64,000 nucleotides of DNA from Romboutsia lituseburensis DSM 797 (GTDB lineage Bacteria > Bacillota > Clostridia > Peptostreptococcales > Peptostreptococcaceae), in NCBI RefSeq assembly GCF_900103615.1, contig NZ_FNGW01000001.1, positions 615,865-679,864 of the forward strand. The letters are read 5' to 3'. Positions within the stretch are counted from its first letter, which is position 1, and every line of letters starts with the position of its first letter. Below are positions 27,039 through 36,753 of the stretch, piece after piece. The notes beneath the pieces are model-generated. The model saw nothing but the letters and a program-made list of their open reading frames with translations, did not search any database and was not told the origin of the DNA. A program made the position numbers and the translations under genes.

Positions 27039-27086
27039 ATCAAAATGCTCTTAAATTATATCAATATAATTTAAGAGCATTTTGAT
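27039..27086. terminator. Terminator after VanZ
   Basis: 23-bp stem whose arm begins ATCAAAATGCTCTTAAATTA, with a 2-nt loop, starting just beyond the vanZ stop. Only a short T-run follows. Confidence 0.7.
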
Positions 27087-27164
27087 TAACAAACGAAGTC
27101 GTTGCCACTATTAAGTGTATATCCCACTAAATATCTTAATCGCAAAGAATTTTTATATAATCTA

Positions 27165-27671
27165 TTAATATCCTGCTTCTATTATTTTATATCTTCCTTC
27201 TTTATTCTTAACTAGAGTGTATCGAAAATCATTTATACCTGATTTTTCAGGTTGATTTTCTATTCTATATTTAACATCATACGTAACGTCTAAAGCCTTT
27301 CCTTCTTTAAACAATATACTCTTTCCATTTTTCAATTTACCTTCAACTGGTCTAAAAGTAGCTTCTTCTGAGTCTATGTATTCTATATATTTAATACTAT
27401 TTAATATATCTTTTGAAGGAATGGAAAAACCAATATATACATGGTCATAATTTTCACAAGTAAAAATACATTCTTTCATAATATCTATATCTTTTGCATT
27501 CATAGCATTTATATAAACTTTCATAACCTCTTTAGCATCTTTGTTCCAATCTTCACTAAGTTCATATTTATTCCATTCTGAAATAATTTTTCTATGCTTA
27601 TAACTATCTTTCATTAAAAATATTGCACATATTATACATATTAAACTAATTATTAAATTTCTTTTTTTCAT
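27165..27671 (-). CDS. Signal-anchored protein, DUF4829-like
   Basis: 168 residues from the ATG at 27671 (ribosome binding site GGAGAGTACGA; a longer frame at 27701 is not supported). One N-terminal hydrophobic helix (residues 4-22) anchors or exports it. The soluble part starts with DAKEVMKVYINAMNAKDIDIMKEC and ends FRYTLVKNKEGRYKIIEAGY, the layout of NTF2-like/DUF4829 domains. The function is unknown, and the family call is tentative. Confidence 0.65.
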   Translation of the reverse strand: MKKRNLIISLICIICAIFLMKDSYKHRKIISEWNKYELSEDWNKDAKEVMKVYINAMNAKDIDIMKECIFTCENYDHVYIGFSIPSKDILNSIKYIEYIDSEEATFRPVEGKLKNGKSILFKEGKALDVTYDVKYRIENQPEKSGINDFRYTLVKNKEGRYKIIEAGY

Positions 27672-27794
27672 TCGTACTCTCCTAAGTTTGTAGCATTGCA
27701 AGTTTATCTTACTATATTTTGATGAAGTTTCAATAGAATCAGACTAAGATAGGTAGAATACGGATTAAAATGTTATTTTACTATAATTAAAAAG

Positions 27795-27839
27795 AAAAAA
27801 GGAGACAAATAAAATATTTTAAATATTTGCTCCTTTTTT
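27795..27839. terminator. Terminator of the glycosyltransferase gene
   Basis: AAAAAAGGAG-A-CAAATA / TATTTG-C-TCCTTTTTT stem; T-runs on both strands. Confidence 0.8.
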
Positions 27840-27875
27840 ATATAAAAATATAAATTATAACGTTTTATTGATTTT

Positions 27876-29231
27876 TTATTTCCATACTCTTTTTAATCCT
27901 AGCATCTCTTGCATATAACCATAAAGAGATACTGGTGACATTATCATTTGATAAGTTAATAAAAATAATGTTAATCCTAAAATATTTTTTCTTACTTTTA
28001 AATTCATGTCTTTAAAAACATTATACGCTTGGTATCTGTATAAAATATAAAAACTAACTAGTGTCAAAGGTAATACAAAAATCATCATTGGACCAACTAT
28101 ATAATACTTATGAAAAAATACAGCTAGTATTAATCCTGGAATCCAGAAAAAAGTATAACTAAAATCCATATAAGGAATTAATAAATCTATGCCCGTTAAA
28201 AATTTAAAGAATACCTTAGGCTGTTGCCATGGCTTAACTTCTCTAATACCTTCAATCATACCTCTAGCCCATCTTGATCTCTGCTTTGCAAAATGAGATA
28301 ATTTTGTAGGGACATCGGTAAAAGCAATAGCTTTTGGCTCGAAGTATACTCTTTTATTTTGAGATAGTATTTTCCATGTTAATATAATATCTTCTCCGAT
28401 TGCATCTGCCCATCCTCCAAGATTTCTAACGATATCAGTCTTATAGATTGAAAAGGCCCCTTGAGCCACTAAAGTCCCTTGGTATAATCCTTGCATTCTT
28501 TTTATAGATGCGATACTAAGAAAATAATCCCACTCTTGCATTTTAGCTAAAATGTTATCTCTACTATTTCTAACTAACATAGATCCAGCTACTGCACATA
28601 CATCATCTGGTGATGATACCATCCTAGATACTAAATTATTTATTGCATCTTTATGAATTATAGTGTCAGCATCAAGAGTTATTACATATTTAGTTTTTAC
28701 GTATTTAAGACCTTTATTAAGTGCATTAAATTTTCCAGGTTTAGTTTCTTTTAGCAAAGTAATATTTGTATCAAAATCTTTTTTAGCTCTTTCGACTTCT
28801 GAGGCTGTTTCATCAGAAGAATTATTATCAATAACAACAATATTTATCTTGCCATTATATCTTTGTTCATTTACATATCTCAGTGTATCATAAATACCAG
28901 CTTCTTCATTATAAGCAGCTATTAATAAAGTAACACTTTCATATGGATTACTAATTTTTCTAATGGGTTGCTTATCTAGTAATAAACTAACTACTAAAAA
29001 TGCATTCATAAATCCCGGTACATATGCAACACCACTAATTATTATAAAGGACCATACTGGTCCAACAATTTCTGATAAATCATGAATCCAAGGTTTAGAT
29101 ATATTATAAGAAAAAATCATCCACACACAACTAAGAATTAAACTAAGAATAAACTTTTGCGTAGTTGTTATATAAATATTTGATTTACTTTTTTTTATAT
29201 TGTCATAGTACTTATAATCAACTTTTTCCAT
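27876..29231 (-). CDS. Membrane glycosyltransferase, family 2 (processive, PgaC/IcaA-like)
   Basis: 451 residues from the ATG at 29231, which is preceded by AAAGGA; an upstream ATG at 29270 has no ribosome binding site. Two N-terminal helices precede a GT2 catalytic domain with TLLIAAYNEEAG, the DxD-type motif LDADT, the catalytic GEDIILTW and the QxxRW motif QRSRWARG. Three or more C-terminal helices follow. This is the arrangement of poly-N-acetylglucosamine, hyaluronan and cellulose-type synthases, so it probably makes or extends a surface polysaccharide. No other polysaccharide genes are adjacent, so the product is not determined. Confidence 0.9.
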   Translation of the reverse strand: MEKVDYKYYDNIKKSKSNIYITTTQKFILSLILSCVWMIFSYNISKPWIHDLSEIVGPVWSFIIISGVAYVPGFMNAFLVVSLLLDKQPIRKISNPYESVTLLIAAYNEEAGIYDTLRYVNEQRYNGKINIVVIDNNSSDETASEVERAKKDFDTNITLLKETKPGKFNALNKGLKYVKTKYVITLDADTIIHKDAINNLVSRMVSSPDDVCAVAGSMLVRNSRDNILAKMQEWDYFLSIASIKRMQGLYQGTLVAQGAFSIYKTDIVRNLGGWADAIGEDIILTWKILSQNKRVYFEPKAIAFTDVPTKLSHFAKQRSRWARGMIEGIREVKPWQQPKVFFKFLTGIDLLIPYMDFSYTFFWIPGLILAVFFHKYYIVGPMMIFVLPLTLVSFYILYRYQAYNVFKDMNLKVRKNILGLTLFLLTYQMIMSPVSLYGYMQEMLGLKRVWK

Positions 29232-29545
29232 ATCAAGTCCTTTCTTGATTTCTTCGTCGTAATTCGACATATACCGACTTTGATTTATAAGTATAATATA
29301 TTAAGTTCTAATAGTAAATCTATTTTTGTCAGTTAATTTTTTACATGGAATTTACTGGTTTAACCATTGATTTTAGGTGGTTCTGTATTATCTAAACAAC
29401 CTTAATATAAGTTAATTAGCTTAAGCTTATCTATTAAAATTGTGTAACTTAATCACATAAAATTTCACTTTTTTAGATTATAATAAAAATTACTATAGAG
29501 GACAAAATATAGAGTAATTTAACTTTATAGCAAGGAGATGACACA

Positions 29546-29848
29546 ATGAATATTAAAATAACTAACAGTGCTAAAGCTGAACTTGATAAACTTATTGGCA
29601 GTCAAGACAATAAAGGTAAATATATAAGATTATATACAAGACCTGCTTCTTTGTGATGTGATGCTAGTATAGCAATAACTCTGGATGAGTTAAGAGAAAA
29701 TGATGAAGAATTTGTAGTTGATAATTATAAAATTATAATGAATAAAAATCTAGTTTCACGGGTATCAGGTATTACTATATCTTTTGGTGGATTTATGAAT
29801 AGAGATAGTTTTAGTGTGGATGCTGATTTTGAATTGGATGAATATTAA
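29546..29848 (+). CDS. HesB/IscA-like selenoprotein with in-frame UGA (Sec37)
   Basis: Translating through an in-frame TGA (29654-29656, codon 37) gives a complete 100-residue HesB/IscA-like protein: MNIKITNSAKAELDKLIG, GKYIRLYTRPASL-U-CDASI, ITLDELRENDEEFVVDNYKI and VSRVSGITISFGGFMNRDSF. The UGA sits where iron-sulfur scaffold proteins have their first conserved Cys and is followed by Cys, a UC pair. It has a ribosome binding site (AAGGAGATG), an uninterrupted frame up to TAA, and a SECIS-like hairpin after the UGA. HesB-like selenoproteins are known in anaerobic Firmicutes. A simple nonsense mutation is the alternative. Confidence 0.8.
29654..29692 (+). promoter_or_regulatory. UGA codon with candidate bacterial SECIS element
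   Basis: Downstream of the UGA, TAACTC-TGGAT-GAGTTA (29676-29692) can form a 6-bp stem with a 5-nt apical loop that starts 26 nt after the UGA and has G as its second base. This fits the general bacterial SECIS rules (short stem, G near the loop start, loop about 16-37 nt from the UGA). Confidence 0.6.
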
Positions 29849-29863
29849 TACCTTAGTATAAAA

Positions 29864-29902
29864 AAGTCGCTTCACTCCTGTGCCCAACGACTTAGTCTGT
29901 TA
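29864..29902 (+). repeat. Dispersed GC-rich repeat, diverged copy (copy 3)
   Basis: AAAGTCGCTTCACTCCTGTG then CCCAACGACTTAGTCTGTTA, a partly decayed short-form copy between the selenoprotein gene and its terminator. Confidence 0.75.
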
Positions 29903-29910
29903 AGAATAAA

Positions 29911-29940
29911 AAAAGCTGTCTCAATTATGAGACAGCTTTT
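29911..29940. terminator. Bidirectional terminator, HesB and fruA
   Basis: AAAAGCTGTCTCA / TGAGACAGCTTTT stem, 4-nt loop, T/A runs on both sides between convergent genes. Confidence 0.88.
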
Positions 29941-29942
29941 CA

Positions 29943-31844
29943 TTATGCTTGTTTATCTAAAGGTTTCTTTAATATTGATAATAGAACCATACCAACTACA
30001 GAACCTATAACTATTGCTGCTATATATCCTAAAGGATTTGATACAACTGGTATAACAAATATTCCACCGTGTGGAGCACGAAGTGCTGATCCAAATACCA
30101 TACTTAATGCACCTGCTGTAGCAGAACCTACTACACATGCTGGTATTACTTTAAGAGGGTCTGCTGCTGCAAATGGTATTGCACCTTCTGTTATAAATGA
30201 TGCTCCCATTACATAGTTAACTTTACCTGATTCTTGTTGTTCTTTTGTAAATCTATTTTTAAAGAATGTTGTAGCTAAAGCTATTGCAAGTGGAGGAACC
30301 ATACCTCCTGCCATTACTGCAGCCATTATTTCAAATTGACCTGCATCAAGTGATGCCACACCAAATACATATGCTGCTTTATTGATAGGACCACCCATAT
30401 CTATTGCCATCATGGCACCTAATACTAATCCTAAAACTACCTTTGAGCTTCCACCAAGACCATTTAAGAATGCTACCATACCATCATTTATACCTTTTAC
30501 TGGAGGTATAACTACAAATGTCATTATTACACCTATTAGTAAAGTACCAAATAGAGGGAATAATAATACTGGCTTTATACCATCAAGTGATTGTGGTAAG
30601 AAGCTAAAGAACTTCTTAAGCCCTAATACTAAATATCCTGCTATGAAACCTGCAAGTAAAGCTCCTAAGAATCCTGCTCCACCTTCTTTAGCAAGTATAC
30701 CACCTACAAAACCTACTACCATAGCTGGTCTATCAGCAATTGAGTATGCAATGTATCCTGCAAGGACTGGTAACATAAATCCAAATGCATAATCTCCTAT
30801 TCCTTTAAAGAATGCTGCTAAAGGAGTATTTGAACCAAAGTTTTTAGGATCTATTGCATAATTATCAAATAAGAATGCCAATGCTATTAATATACCACCA
30901 CTTACAACGAATGGTAACATATTTGAAACCCCATTCATTAAGTGTTTGTATACTTTTCTAAGAGCAGTTTCATCATCATTATTTTCTTGAGTAGCACTAT
31001 CTCCTGAGTGATTGTATATTGGAGCATCCCCTTTTGATGCTCTTTCTATTAATTCATCTGCTTTGTGTATTCCATTTGCAACTTTAGTTATTATAACTTT
31101 TTTTCCGTTAAATCTAGCCATATCAACATTTTTATCAGCTGCAACTATTATACACTCAGCGTGTTCTATTTCTTCCTTCGTTAATATGTCTTTAGCTCCT
31201 GATGAACCATTTGTTTCAACTTTTATAGAAACTCCTTTTTTCTTACCCGTCTTATTTAAACTTTCTGCTGCCATAAAAGTATGAGCTATTCCTGTTGGAC
31301 AAGCTGTTACTGCTAATACTTTAGGATATTTTGTTTCTCCAGATTTTTTAGCTTGTACTTTAGGTTTTGGTTTAGATTCTGGGAATTTTTCACTTTCCTT
31401 TTTATCTATTAAGTCTATAAACTCTTCTACTGATATAGCATTTATTAAATCATTTCTAAATTCTTCATCCATAAGTATAGTAGATAATCTAGATAATACC
31501 TCTAAATGTGTATCATTTGCTCCATCTGGCGCAGCTATCATAAAGAATAAGTGAGATAAGCTTCCATCAAATGATTCATAATCTATACCTTCTTTACAAA
31601 TTGCAGCTGCTAAACACGGGTTATCAACAGCTTTTGTTTTAGCATGAGGAATAGCTACTCCCTCTCCTATTCCTGTTGTACTCATATTTTCACGATCTAT
31701 TATTGCACTTTTATATTCTTCTTTATTGTTTAAGTTTCCACTATTATTAACTAAATCTACAAGTTTCTCAATAGCTTTCATTTTATTATCTGCATATAAG
31801 TCTAGACTTACAGATTTTTTATTTATTAAGTCTGTTATTCTCAT
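29943..31844 (-). CDS. fruA: PTS fructose transporter, fused IIA-IIB-IIC
   Basis: 633 residues with the full fructose PTS order: IIA (1-150, active His in AIPHAKTK), IIB (175-270, active Cys in AVTACPTGIAHT) and membrane IIC (about 290-630, many helices with MAIDMGGPINKAAYVFG and FGSALRAPHGGIFVIPV). It imports fructose as fructose-1-phosphate, with phosphate coming from HPr. It is 59 nt downstream of fruK in the same transcript, with the regulator upstream. Confidence 0.95.
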   Translation of the reverse strand: MRITDLINKKSVSLDLYADNKMKAIEKLVDLVNNSGNLNNKEEYKSAIIDRENMSTTGIGEGVAIPHAKTKAVDNPCLAAAICKEGIDYESFDGSLSHLFFMIAAPDGANDTHLEVLSRLSTILMDEEFRNDLINAISVEEFIDLIDKKESEKFPESKPKPKVQAKKSGETKYPKVLAVTACPTGIAHTFMAAESLNKTGKKKGVSIKVETNGSSGAKDILTKEEIEHAECIIVAADKNVDMARFNGKKVIITKVANGIHKADELIERASKGDAPIYNHSGDSATQENNDDETALRKVYKHLMNGVSNMLPFVVSGGILIALAFLFDNYAIDPKNFGSNTPLAAFFKGIGDYAFGFMLPVLAGYIAYSIADRPAMVVGFVGGILAKEGGAGFLGALLAGFIAGYLVLGLKKFFSFLPQSLDGIKPVLLFPLFGTLLIGVIMTFVVIPPVKGINDGMVAFLNGLGGSSKVVLGLVLGAMMAIDMGGPINKAAYVFGVASLDAGQFEIMAAVMAGGMVPPLAIALATTFFKNRFTKEQQESGKVNYVMGASFITEGAIPFAAADPLKVIPACVVGSATAGALSMVFGSALRAPHGGIFVIPVVSNPLGYIAAIVIGSVVGMVLLSILKKPLDKQA

Positions 31845-31903
31845 GTTATCAATTCCTTTCTTGATATTTAAGGTTATAGTGTCTTCATATTATAAAATTT
31901 CTA

Positions 31904-32824
31904 TTAATTTATATACTCTATATTTATTTGTTCTAATAATTCATTTATAAAATCGCTAGTTGCTAAATCATATGAAAATGCCGTTGCACTTCCGCTTGCT
32001 GCCCCTAGTTTTAAAGCTTCTTCATAGCTTTTATTTTTTAAATAACCTGCTATAAATCCACCAACCATAGAATCTCCTGCACCTACTGAGTTTTTTACTT
32101 CTCCTTTTGCAACAGAGCTTTTTAAAACTTTATTGTCTTCTGTCACTAAAAGTCCTCCATCTTTTCCCATAGATACTAAAACATTTTTAGCTCCCATTTC
32201 TTTTAATTTGTTAGCATATAAAACTATATCTTCTGTCGTTTCAAGTTTTACGTTAAACATTTCCTCTAATTCGATATTATTTGGCTTTATTAAAAATGGT
32301 TTATATTTTAAAACATTTAAAAGTAAGTTTTTAGTTGCATCAACTACAACTTTTATTCCTTTATTTTCAATTCTTGCCATTATATTTTCATAAAGTTTTT
32401 CATCAAGTGTTGAAGGTATACTTCCAGCTAAAACTAATATATCATCTTCATTTAAGCTTTCTATCTTTTCATATAACTTGTCTAACTTTTCACTTGATAT
32501 ATGAGGACCTTGTCCATTTATTTCAGTTTCTTCATTCGATTTTATCTTTACATTTATTCTTGTAAATCCATTTTCTAGTTTTATAAAATCTGAATTTAAT
32601 CCTCTTTCATTTAAAATGCTTTCTATATATTGTCCTGTAAATCCACTTATAAATCCTAGAGCATTGCTTTTGTATCCTAGCTCTTTTAATATTAATGATA
32701 CATTTATACCCTTGCCACCTGGGTAAACATACTCTTCACTACTTCTATTTATATCGCCTGTAGATAAATTATTTAATTTAACTACATAGTCTATAGAAGG
32801 GTTTAATGTTACTGTATATATCAT
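31904..32824 (-). CDS. fruK: 1-phosphofructokinase
   Basis: 306 residues, starting at the ATG at 32824 with ribosome binding site GAGGTGAAATCT; a GTG 9 nt upstream lies within that site. It is a PfkB-family sugar kinase: MIYTVTLNPSIDYVVKL, GGKGINVSLILKELG, SMGKDGGLLVT and the catalytic VGAGDSMVGGFIAGYL. It phosphorylates fructose-1-phosphate to fructose-1,6-bisphosphate, feeding glycolysis after uptake by FruA. It precedes fruA in the operon. Confidence 0.95.
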   Translation of the reverse strand: MIYTVTLNPSIDYVVKLNNLSTGDINRSSEEYVYPGGKGINVSLILKELGYKSNALGFISGFTGQYIESILNERGLNSDFIKLENGFTRINVKIKSNEETEINGQGPHISSEKLDKLYEKIESLNEDDILVLAGSIPSTLDEKLYENIMARIENKGIKVVVDATKNLLLNVLKYKPFLIKPNNIELEEMFNVKLETTEDIVLYANKLKEMGAKNVLVSMGKDGGLLVTEDNKVLKSSVAKGEVKNSVGAGDSMVGGFIAGYLKNKSYEEALKLGAASGSATAFSYDLATSDFINELLEQINIEYIN

Positions 32825-32894
32825 AGATTTCACCTCGACTTTATTTTATTATGTATAACGTTTACTTTAAACAACTGCTAAAATCACTTTCTCT

Positions 32895-32981
32895 TTGAGT
32901 GCAGAGCACATATATTGGCTTAAGCAAAGCTCATTTTGAACAACGGACGAAGTCGTTGGCGACAGGAGCGAAGCGACTTTT
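32895..32981 (-). repeat. Dispersed GC-rich repeat, minus orientation, with a degraded second unit (copy 4)
   Basis: Minus strand reads AAGTCGCTTCGCTCCTGTCG, then CCAACGACTTCGTCCGTTGT, followed by a decayed long-form unit (GCTTTGCTTAAGCC). It lies between the regulator and fruK. Confidence 0.8.
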
Positions 32982-33052
32982 TTATTCGATTTATTTTTTG
33001 TTTTTGTATGGCTTATGTCTATAATACCTGGAAATCTTTTTCCCTGAAAGTC

Positions 33053-33083
33053 AAAAAATTTCTCTTAATTAAAAGAGAAATTT
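33053..33083 (-). terminator. Terminator of the PRD regulator gene
   Basis: AAATTTCTCTT / AAGAGAAATTT hairpin followed by TTTTTT on the minus strand; its upstream arm reaches into the stop codon region. Confidence 0.8.
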
Positions 33084-34935
33084 ATCGTTTAAACATATTT
33101 GAGAACTTTTCAAAGCTCTTATTTTCACATATATTTATTACCTTTGCTATAGAATCTATCCTTTTATAAATGCTTAAAAATAGCTCTTCATAGTCAAGGG
33201 TTATATCTTTATCAATAGCTAACATTATTACTAATCTAACTTGTCCCATTTCCCAATCTATTGGATTTTTAAGTATTCCAATAGCAATTTTACTTTCATA
33301 TATTACTCCATTAGCCCCATGAGGTATAGCCACCATGTTTCCTATTTCAGTTGTTGCTATTTCTTCTCTTTCTAAATAAGAATGTTTTGTATCATTATCT
33401 ATATATTTATACTCTATAAGTTTATCTGCCATATAATTTATTACGTCTTCCTTAGTTTTTAAATCTAAGTCTATAAAAAATAAATCAGGTTCTAATAAAC
33501 TATCTATTTGTAAATCTATATATATGTTACCTGTTTCTATATATTTTTCAATCATTTTTACTTCCTTATCTGTAAGCATTGCAGATATATTTATTACAGG
33601 TATATTTTCCAATTGAAGTGGTACTGTTGATATTACAAAATCTACCTCTATAGCATTTATATACTCTACTAAATAAGATGGTATTATCTTTACTATTTGT
33701 AAATTATCCTTAAACACATTTTCTAATTTAGATTTTATAAGCATTGATGTTCCTATACCAGAAGTACATACTATTATGGTTTTTAAAACTCTTTTTTCTT
33801 TGCTGTGAGATGCTCTTTCTATTGCACCACCTACATGGAGTGCTATATTTGATATTTCTTCTTCGCTTATGTTTATATCTAGATTTTTTTCTATAGTTTT
33901 CTTAGCTATTTTAGCTAACTCAAAAGCAAATGGATATTTTATTTTTATATCATTTAATCCTATTAAATTTTGGTTTATACCTAATTTAGTTCTTTTATAT
34001 AAATTATTTATATGATTATATAAACATTCTTCAAATATTTTATCTTCTATTATATCTATTGATGTTGCCTTTTTTAAGTTTTGAGTAAATTCTTTTATGG
34101 ATTTTAAAATAAGTTCTTTGTGTTCATTATCTTTTAATATACTATTTCTTCTGTTTTTATAATCTAATATATATTTTTTTATGTATTCTCTTTCCGATCG
34201 TAAAATTTTATCTTTTGATGATATTGTTTTTATTTTTTCATATATGATATTTGATTTAGATCCTTTTTCATATATTTCATCTATATTTCTACTTAGTGAT
34301 ATTAATATAAAGTTTAATATATTTTTAAACTCTATATCTGTCAGTATCATTTTTTCATCATTTAATATATCTAATATCATCTTTTTTATTGAGAATATAT
34401 CATTTTTTATGCTTGGCTTTAAAAAGTCATTTATACTTAAATCATTTTCTTTTTTAATACATAAATCAGATATACAAGCTACTATATCTTTTTCTCTTCC
34501 TAAAACCAGTATTCCTTGCTTGTGCTTTGTTGCTACTTTTATATTATAATCATTTAAAATCTCTTTTACTTCTTTTAAATCATTTTTTACAGTTGATACA
34601 CTTACATACATTGAATCTGCTAAGTCTTCAAGTTTTACAGCTTCTTCATTTTTTAAATTTAATAATTCTTTTATTATGTATCCAACTCTATCTATATCAT
34701 TATATATATCTTCATTTAAATCTATTTCTTCTAAGCTACCTTCTATCTTGTATCCTATGCCCCTTGTTGATACTATTTTCCCTTTTTTGATAACTTTGTT
34801 TATATATTTTATTTCACTTTGTATTGTTTTCGTTGAACATCCTATAGCTTGACTTAGCGCAATACTACTCATAGCCTCATTACTACTTAATAACGTTTTT
34901 ATAATATTTAATTGCCTTGAAGTTATATTTATCAT
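33082..34935 (-). CDS. BglG/MtlR-type transcriptional regulator with PRD and PTS domains
   Basis: 617 residues from the favoured Met at 34935 (MINITSRQLNIIKTLLSS is the standard family start; in-frame ATGs at 34944 and 34968 are possible). Order: two N-terminal helix-turn-helix segments (to about residue 160), two PRD domains (about 170-390, His-containing EEISNIALHVGGAIERA), a IIB-like domain (IVCTSGIGTSMLIKSKL) and a IIA-like domain with VAIPHG. PTS components phosphorylate such regulators to tune carbohydrate genes. Next to fruK-fruA, it is presumably their activator. Confidence 0.9.
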   Translation of the reverse strand: MINITSRQLNIIKTLLSSNEAMSSIALSQAIGCSTKTIQSEIKYINKVIKKGKIVSTRGIGYKIEGSLEEIDLNEDIYNDIDRVGYIIKELLNLKNEEAVKLEDLADSMYVSVSTVKNDLKEVKEILNDYNIKVATKHKQGILVLGREKDIVACISDLCIKKENDLSINDFLKPSIKNDIFSIKKMILDILNDEKMILTDIEFKNILNFILISLSRNIDEIYEKGSKSNIIYEKIKTISSKDKILRSEREYIKKYILDYKNRRNSILKDNEHKELILKSIKEFTQNLKKATSIDIIEDKIFEECLYNHINNLYKRTKLGINQNLIGLNDIKIKYPFAFELAKIAKKTIEKNLDINISEEEISNIALHVGGAIERASHSKEKRVLKTIIVCTSGIGTSMLIKSKLENVFKDNLQIVKIIPSYLVEYINAIEVDFVISTVPLQLENIPVINISAMLTDKEVKMIEKYIETGNIYIDLQIDSLLEPDLFFIDLDLKTKEDVINYMADKLIEYKYIDNDTKHSYLEREEIATTEIGNMVAIPHGANGVIYESKIAIGILKNPIDWEMGQVRLVIMLAIDKDITLDYEELFLSIYKRIDSIAKVINICENKSFEKFSNMFKR

Positions 34936-35170
34936 TATTCTCATCACCCAATCCCATTTATTTCCCATTTATTGCAAGTTATTCCTTACCTTTTACAATA
35001 ATATATTATACATAATTTTTTATTTATTTAAATATCTAATATAGTTTTTTTAATATATATATTTTTTTAGGTTATGCTTTTATTATAGACTATATTTTCA
35101 CCTTATTTTTTTATTTTGTGATATTATTTATTTATGTTTAAATATTTATAGCGATTTTAGGAGCATCAAC

Positions 35171-36499
35171 ATGGAACTTTTTATTGTATTTTTAGCTTGT
35201 ATGAGTGTTAGTTTTTTGGTATTTGCTTTTATTACACACCATACATTTAGGCATAAACTTAAAATACCAGCTACTAGGTTATATATTTTTATGTATGTTG
35301 TGTTTATTGGATTTAAAATTTTACTATCTCACTTATGGTATAACGACTTTATTAATTTATCAATTGCTGAATTTTTAAATCTATGTTTTAACATATTTTA
35401 TTTTTATATATTTTATTTACTAGTTAATGATAGCTTTTATAAAAGTTGTCTTGTATATGTATTTCAATTACAATATGCAGGAATTTTATACTGGGTATCA
35501 TCTTTAACTGTCTCAAAATATATGGAATTTTTCTCTATAAAATATTATATATTTGTTACATTGTTGGAATTATCACTGTTTTTAATAACAATTATACCCA
35601 TAAGAATTTTCTTAGATAATATAGTTATTCCAGCTCTAGAGATAAATAATATTAAAATATGGAAGCTTGTTGTTTTATCTCAGCTTGGATTTTTCGTTGT
35701 TAAGTTTCTAGCAATAGCTTACATAGATATGGAATCTAGATTTTCATTATTTTATTTACCTATACAAATATTTTTATTTATAGAATTTTTTATTTTATAC
35801 TATATTCAGTTTCAATTTATAAAAAAAGTTAATTCTAATTTAACATTGGAAAGAAATTCTTTATACATAAAAAACCAACTTGATTTACAAAAAGATCAGT
35901 ATGAAAAACTTAGCAATTATATTTGTGAAACAAAAGTACTTAGACACGACTTAAAGCATCACATTGCTATTATGAAAAATTGTATTGAAAATGAAAAATA
36001 TAATGAATTAAAAAAATATATAAGTGACTATGAACATAATTTATGTTATAAATTTAATACAGATTTTTGTAAAAATTTTGCTATTAACTGCCTTTTGAAT
36101 CATTATATTAATATCTCGAATAAACACAACATAGATATGAATATTTGTGTGGATCTGCCTAATAATATAAATATACTTGATTCTGACTTGTGCATTATAT
36201 TTGGAAATTGTATAGAGAATGCTATAGAAGCTTGCCTTAATTTAAATGGAAATAAATTTATAAATTTAAATACTAAAACTCATTGTAATATGATTATTAT
36301 AACTATCGATAATAGTTATAACGGAATATTAAAGAAAAAAAATGATATATTTTTATCATCTAAACGTGATTTCAAGTATGAAGGTATAGGTATTTCTTCG
36401 GTTTTACAAATTATAAAAAAGTATAATGGAATTATAAAATTTAATTATGATAACAATAAATTTGAAGTATCTATAATAATATATCAAAATAAAATTTAA
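35171..36499 (+). CDS. AgrC-like sensor histidine kinase (GHKL family)
   Basis: 442 residues. About seven membrane helices (1-215) are followed by a coiled segment (NLTLERNSLYIKNQLDLQKD) and the kinase core: the H-box ETKVLRHDLKHHIAIMK, with the phosphoacceptor His in RHDLKHH, the N-box CIIFGNCIENAIEACL and the G-box GIGISSVLQIIKKYNG. This is the GHKL/SpoOB-like pattern of AgrC and related quorum or peptide sensors. The AgrA-like regulator lies 250 nt downstream. No agrB or agrD is nearby. Confidence 0.88.
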   Translation: MELFIVFLACMSVSFLVFAFITHHTFRHKLKIPATRLYIFMYVVFIGFKILLSHLWYNDFINLSIAEFLNLCFNIFYFYIFYLLVNDSFYKSCLVYVFQLQYAGILYWVSSLTVSKYMEFFSIKYYIFVTLLELSLFLITIIPIRIFLDNIVIPALEINNIKIWKLVVLSQLGFFVVKFLAIAYIDMESRFSLFYLPIQIFLFIEFFILYYIQFQFIKKVNSNLTLERNSLYIKNQLDLQKDQYEKLSNYICETKVLRHDLKHHIAIMKNCIENEKYNELKKYISDYEHNLCYKFNTDFCKNFAINCLLNHYINISNKHNIDMNICVDLPNNINILDSDLCIIFGNCIENAIEACLNLNGNKFINLNTKTHCNMIIITIDNSYNGILKKKNDIFLSSKRDFKYEGIGISSVLQIIKKYNGIIKFNYDNNKFEVSIIIYQNKI

Positions 36500-36544
36500 T
36501 AGTTTAATATTATTAGTATAGTAAAAATTTTACTTTTCTTAAAT

Positions 36545-36600
36545 CACTGAGTTGGCGCTACACTTCATGTTGCCAACGACTTGGTTCGTTTCTAAAAAAG
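36545..36600 (+). repeat. Dispersed GC-rich repeat, diverged long form (copy 5)
   Basis: CACTGAGTTGGCGCTACACT then TGTTGCCAACGACTTGGTTC, followed by an A-run. The 5' part is shortened relative to copy 1. Confidence 0.75.
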
Positions 36601-36753
36601 AAAGATTTAGTATTTATCAAATATTTTTTATTATGTTATCTATTTATTACGTAAAACCCCCTTTAATATCGTAATTTTGCCTCTCTTGAGATTCTAAACA
36701 AATGATGTTTTGTGCTATAATTTTATATATAAATCTAGCGAGGGGTGTTTAAT

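Noticed and set aside
36500..36744. Search for an AgrD-like peptide between the kinase and regulator genes
   Set aside because: The only short frame (about 35 codons) starts within the repeat element and has no ribosome binding site or Cys-bearing AgrD motif.
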